Shown here piece by piece: positions 61,034 through 64,000 of a stretch of DNA of 64,000 nucleotides. Below the pieces are notes generated by a model. The model saw nothing but the letters and a program-made list of their open reading frames with translations, searched no databases and was not told the DNA's origin. A program made the translations under genes and the position numbers. The DNA is from Chitinophaga sp. LS1 (GTDB lineage: Bacteria; Bacteroidota; Bacteroidia; Chitinophagales; Chitinophagaceae). The stretch spans positions 5,582,501-5,646,500 of the forward strand of contig NZ_CP128362.1 in the NCBI RefSeq assembly GCF_034274695.1, read 5' to 3'. The first letter of the stretch is position 1. Every line of letters begins with the position of its first letter.

Positions 61034-61577
61034 GGTCTGTCCATATCAACTTACTGGTATCAAAGCCGATTTGACGGGCTATCTCCAAATAATTTTCTTT
61101 AATATGATCCGGAATTGTCGTCTCTCTTGACAGGATCCACATGTAATTGAGATTGTCGCCAGCAACCAGTGCATACTGGTAGTCAGCATCCAGGGCGATC
61201 ACATTATAGCCCGCATAGAATGGACCAAAGAAAGAGACTTTCAGCCGGCCTTCTTCCGGACTATTTACAAATCTGGCCTTCCCCACACTTTCCTTCCATT
61301 CCTGGCTTTGATAATTAAAACCCTTATTATCTACCCGGATGCTGCCATTCTCATTCTTACTGTAAGTGGCGGTCACATTGTTCAGGTTTTTTTCGAATTT
61401 ATAGTCCAGCCGGGCTATTTCGTACCATTTGCCCAGGTACTTTTCGGCATCAAAAGGGCTGACTGCTTTAGCACCACGGGGAATAGATACACTGGTCACT
61501 GATTTATAAAAGATCAGACCGGCGGCGATACCTGCACCTGCCAGCAGCGCGATGGGGAATTTTTGAGGTTTTGACAT
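61014..61577 (-). CDS. blc: Bacterial lipocalin (Blc-like)
   Basis: A 187-residue lipocalin with an N-terminal hydrophobic segment (about 7-24) that probably anchors or exports it; there is no lipobox Cys, unlike E. coli Blc. The lipocalin signature is GKWYEIARLDYKFEKNL, followed by 'VTATYSKNENGSIRV' and the second motif 'YMWILSRETTIP'. It binds lipids in the cell envelope. ATG 61577 is preferred to the earlier ATG at 61610. Confidence 0.9.
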   Translation of the reverse strand: MSKPQKFPIALLAGAGIAAGLIFYKSVTSVSIPRGAKAVSPFDAEKYLGKWYEIARLDYKFEKNLNNVTATYSKNENGSIRVDNKGFNYQSQEWKESVGKARFVNSPEEGRLKVSFFGPFYAGYNVIALDADYQYALVAGDNLNYMWILSRETTIPDHIKENYLEIARQIGFDTSKLIWTDHSEAIA

Positions 61578-61635
61578 ATCATATTGAATTGAGTATAGAA
61601 GGTAAATCAAAATCGGTGCCTGCTTTAGGGCATAA

Positions 61636-61675
61636 AAAAAGGGCCCGTCTCAAAACTTCGAGACGGCCCCTTTTT
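61636..61675 (-). terminator. Rho-independent terminator, probably of the downstream susD transcript
   Basis: AAAAAGGGCCCGTCTC pairs with GAGACGGCCCCTTTTT with one mismatch and an 8-nt loop. On the minus strand it is followed by seven T. It is now separated from the susD end at 63493 by the insertion sequence. Confidence 0.85.
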
Positions 61676-61736
61676 ATTCGGGTACCAGAAGGAGAGAATT
61701 TCGTTCATGCCATTCTCATGGCCTTCCTGTTACTTA

Positions 61737-63456
61737 GGGTCTGCTGAATAAGTATTAAGATATTGTTAATCAATATTATATGGCTTATTATTTGCTACAG
61801 AAGTGCTTATATATTGAGTGATTCATCTCCAAAACCATGCAGCAATGATACGTTACACTCCTTCAAAACAGTTAACATTAGACGGATTTTCTACACCCTT
61901 CTCGCAGCAATTATCAACTAGCAATCGATGGGTTATACTGGCTGCAAAGATTCCGTGGGATAAACTGGCGGAGGTGTATTATAAAAAGATGCGGGCAGAT
62001 TTTGGAGCTCCAACATTGAGTGCCAGGATGGTGATTGGTGCGGTGATCATCAAACATATACTGAACATAGATGATCGGGAGGTAGTAGAGCAAATCACGG
62101 AAAATATATATCTGCAATATTTTGTAGGCTTAAGCAGTTTTCAACAGGAGGCTCCCTTTGATGCATCGTTGATGGTAAGTATTAGAAAACGGTTAGGCAT
62201 AGAAGTTATGTCCAGATTGAATGAGATTATTTTGCAGGAAGCGGGATTAACTAAAGTGAATGAAGAGAAGGTAGCGAATACCGAAGGAAATAGTGATCAG
62301 GATGAGAATGGAGGGGATAGAAATAACGATTGCTCGCAGGATCATATGAACAGTGTAAAAGAAAAGCCACCTGAAGCGCTATCAGGAACAGTGATGTTAG
62401 ATGCGACTGTGTCAGAGCAACAGATCGAATATCCAACAGATATCAAATTACTGAATGAAGGACGCCGTCAATTGGAAGGGATGATAGAGCGGGGATGTCA
62501 GGCGGCGGAACTGGTAATGCCGCGGATGTATAGGAAGATAGCCAGGAAGCAATATCTGAATATTGCCAAAAAGAAAAACAAGAGCAAAAGAGATATACGC
62601 AGAGGTATCCGGCAGCAACTACAATATGTTAAGCGTGATTTAAAGTATATCAATTGGCTGATAGAATCAGATGCTACTTTTAAGGAGACGTTGAAAATGA
62701 AGGACTGGACCTTAATACAAGTGATTCAGGAAATGTATCGTCAGCAGGCAGAGATGTATAAGAAAAGAGAACAAAAAATGTCGGATAGGATTGTAAGTAT
62801 CTATCAACCGCATGTACGTCCAATGCCTAGAGGTAAAGACCGTGTATCAACAGAGTTTGGGAGCAAGCAACTGGTGATGTTGAAAGATGGTTACACACAT
62901 ATAGAAAAGCTGAGTTGGGACAATTACAATGAAGGTGGATTGCTGATAGCCAGCCTGGAAACATATAAACGCTTGTTTGGTTGCTATCCTGAGCGTGTAT
63001 TGGCAGATCAGTTGTTCGGCACACGTGAAAACAGACGATTCATGAAGGAAAAAGGGATCCGTTATGTTGGCAAGCCATTGGGTCGACCATCACCGGAGAG
63101 TAAGCAGCAAAAGCGATTATTACAAAAGGAGATGCCAGAACGAAATGCGATTGAAGGGAAGTTTGGACAAGGAAAAAATGCATATGGCCTGGGTAAGATC
63201 AAGGCCCGTCTAAAGGATACGGCTGAGAGTTGGGTGATGTCTATATACTTTGTCATGAATCTGCTTAAACTGGCAGCTGGTTCTTTGTTGTCAGCACTCC
63301 AAATCTATTACTGGCTGGTAACAGAGGGCTATTTGACCATAATGGTAAATAGCCCCGATGCACAATTTATACCCCGATATATGAGACGTCAGAAAGGGGA
63401 AATAGCCAGGTGTTAAAATGAAATATAATTGATCGGATAACTTATTCAGCAGACCC
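61737..63456 (+). mobile_element. Complete insertion sequence, 1720 bp, 17-bp inverted repeats
   Basis: Perfect terminal inverted repeats GGGTCTGCTGAATAAGT (61737-61753) and its complement (63440-63456) flank one transposase gene. The six bases TACTTA precede the left end (61731-61736) and follow the right end (63457-63462), a target-site duplication, so the insertion is intact and fairly recent. Confidence 0.93.
61845..63416 (+). CDS. IS5/IS1182-type DDE transposase
   Basis: A 523-residue transposase with an N-terminal DUF772-type helical domain (about 40-130) and a DDE_Tnp_1 catalytic domain: Asp in VMLDATVSEQQIEYPTD, Asp in VLADQLFGTRENRRF and Glu in RNAIEGKFGQGKNAYGL. An acidic low-complexity linker (about 145-185) precedes the catalytic part. 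ATG 61845 is preferred; an in-frame GTG at 61818 is possible. Confidence 0.92.
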   Translation: MIRYTPSKQLTLDGFSTPFSQQLSTSNRWVILAAKIPWDKLAEVYYKKMRADFGAPTLSARMVIGAVIIKHILNIDDREVVEQITENIYLQYFVGLSSFQQEAPFDASLMVSIRKRLGIEVMSRLNEIILQEAGLTKVNEEKVANTEGNSDQDENGGDRNNDCSQDHMNSVKEKPPEALSGTVMLDATVSEQQIEYPTDIKLLNEGRRQLEGMIERGCQAAELVMPRMYRKIARKQYLNIAKKKNKSKRDIRRGIRQQLQYVKRDLKYINWLIESDATFKETLKMKDWTLIQVIQEMYRQQAEMYKKREQKMSDRIVSIYQPHVRPMPRGKDRVSTEFGSKQLVMLKDGYTHIEKLSWDNYNEGGLLIASLETYKRLFGCYPERVLADQLFGTRENRRFMKEKGIRYVGKPLGRPSPESKQQKRLLQKEMPERNAIEGKFGQGKNAYGLGKIKARLKDTAESWVMSIYFVMNLLKLAAGSLLSALQIYYWLVTEGYLTIMVNSPDAQFIPRYMRRQKGEIARC

Positions 63457-63492
63457 TACTTAGGAATATCCCCTTTTAAGAAAATGAAAAAT

Positions 63493-64000
63493 TTACCAAT
63501 TGCTATTCTGTACCATCTCCGGATTTGAGTTCACCTCATCCTGTGGTATCGGGAAGAAATCATGCTTGGGTGTTACGAAGTAGATCTTACCCACCTTATC
63601 ACTATTCGCTATCTCATCTTTCAATAACCCCCAGCGTTGTAAATCATAAAACCGCTGTCCCTCTCTTGCAAATTCCAGGAATCGCTGATGCCTTATTTCT
63701 TTCATCATGGCCGTTTGATCCATGCCAGTGGTCAGTGCCGGCAAACTTGCACGGCTGCGTACTTGTGTGATATAAGCATACGCATCTTCCGGTCTGCCCT
63801 GCATGGTCACACTCTCTGATAACAGGAGTAATACATCTGCATAGCGCAGCGCCTTTTCATTGATATCCGATGTATAATCCGATGCACCACTGCTACCTGA
63901 CAGTTCATTTGTCTGGTTATAGTTCTGGTATTTCTTATAATAAGATTTGAAGCCAAATGGCAATGTATAAGCAGAAAATGGCTTCTGATAAAATGTAGCC
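63493..64000 (-). CDS. SusD/RagB-family protein, N-terminal part beyond the window
   Basis: The frame is open to the window edge, so the gene starts after base 64000. The 168 visible residues are the C-terminal RagB domain ('KALRYADVLLLLSESVTMQGRPEDAYAYITQVRSRA', 'EIRHQRFLEFAREGQRFYDLQRWG', 'FFPIPQDEVNSNPEM'). The insertion sequence lies 31 bp after its stop, between the gene and its likely terminator. Confidence 0.92.
   Translation of the reverse strand, partial: ATFYQKPFSAYTLPFGFKSYYKKYQNYNQTNELSGSSGASDYTSDINEKALRYADVLLLLSESVTMQGRPEDAYAYITQVRSRASLPALTTGMDQTAMMKEIRHQRFLEFAREGQRFYDLQRWGLLKDEIANSDKVGKIYFVTPKHDFFPIPQDEVNSNPEMVQNSNW

Overview
The window reads as a chromosome segment of a Bacteroidota bacterium, most likely a Chitinophaga-type member of the Chitinophagaceae. 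The supports are two SusC/SusD pairs, a third SusD fragment, an ECF sigma/FecR unit driving an STN-domain SusC, three LytS/LytTR two-component pairs, PorT-type and TlpA-type proteins, and promoters with the Bacteroidota -7 box TAnnTTTG. No rRNA, tRNA, CRISPR array or prophage was seen.

Layout. 1-0.6 kb: truncated IS5-type transposase. 0.75-8.2 kb: a DMT transporter, then a leftward operon of LytS-like kinase, LytTR regulator, TolC, MacA-like adaptor, ABC ATPase and MacB-like permease. 8.4-15.4 kb: housekeeping and accessory genes (esterase, DODA-type dioxygenase, Crp regulator, sialate O-acetylesterase, phosphoesterase, and an isochorismatase-like / Cys-His protein / two-lipoprotein cluster). 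15.6-22.2 kb: a leftward TetR-controlled YhiI/YhiH/YhhJ-type ABC-2 exporter. 22.3-31.4 kb: a cupin, a second LytS/LytTR pair and a TolC/MFP/RND efflux operon ending in an outer-membrane protein. 31.5-37.4 kb: esterase fragment, bioA, PorT-type protein, third LytS/LytTR pair, and a divergent HxlR / NmrA-like oxidoreductase pair. 37.6-46.4 kb: a SusC/SusD pair convergent with GH43 and GH115, probably a glucuronoxylan locus. 46.7-50 kb: DUF3500-like lipoprotein, HupE/UreJ-like membrane protein, AraC regulator. 50.2-60.8 kb: ECF sigma, FecR, SusC, SusD and TlpA-like protein, with a second TlpA paralog and a TPR protein beside it. 61-64 kb: lipocalin, a complete insertion sequence with inverted repeats and target duplication, and a third SusD running off the window.

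The most unusual feature is a recurrent pattern of short tandem duplications. At seven unrelated genes the last codons, stop codon and following spacer have been copied one to six times just downstream of the gene, in units of about 45 to 88 bp. In at least three operons the copy nearest the next gene still ends in a stop within a few bases of the next start codon, so it looks like the ancestral gene end, and the gene now terminates at an upstream copy. Inside genes the same kind of duplication occurs only in units divisible by three (24, 30, 54 and 60 bp). This fits a high background rate of local tandem duplication filtered by selection: a copy that spans a stop codon harms neither neighbour. 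In one case the copied tail of an AraC gene, read in antisense, now supplies the C-terminus of the convergent membrane-protein gene.

Regulation that can be read directly includes a near-identical palindrome in front of both tetR and its target efflux operon, a pair of direct repeats 21 bp apart upstream of the RND operon next to a LytTR regulator, and palindromes between hxlR and its divergent neighbour.
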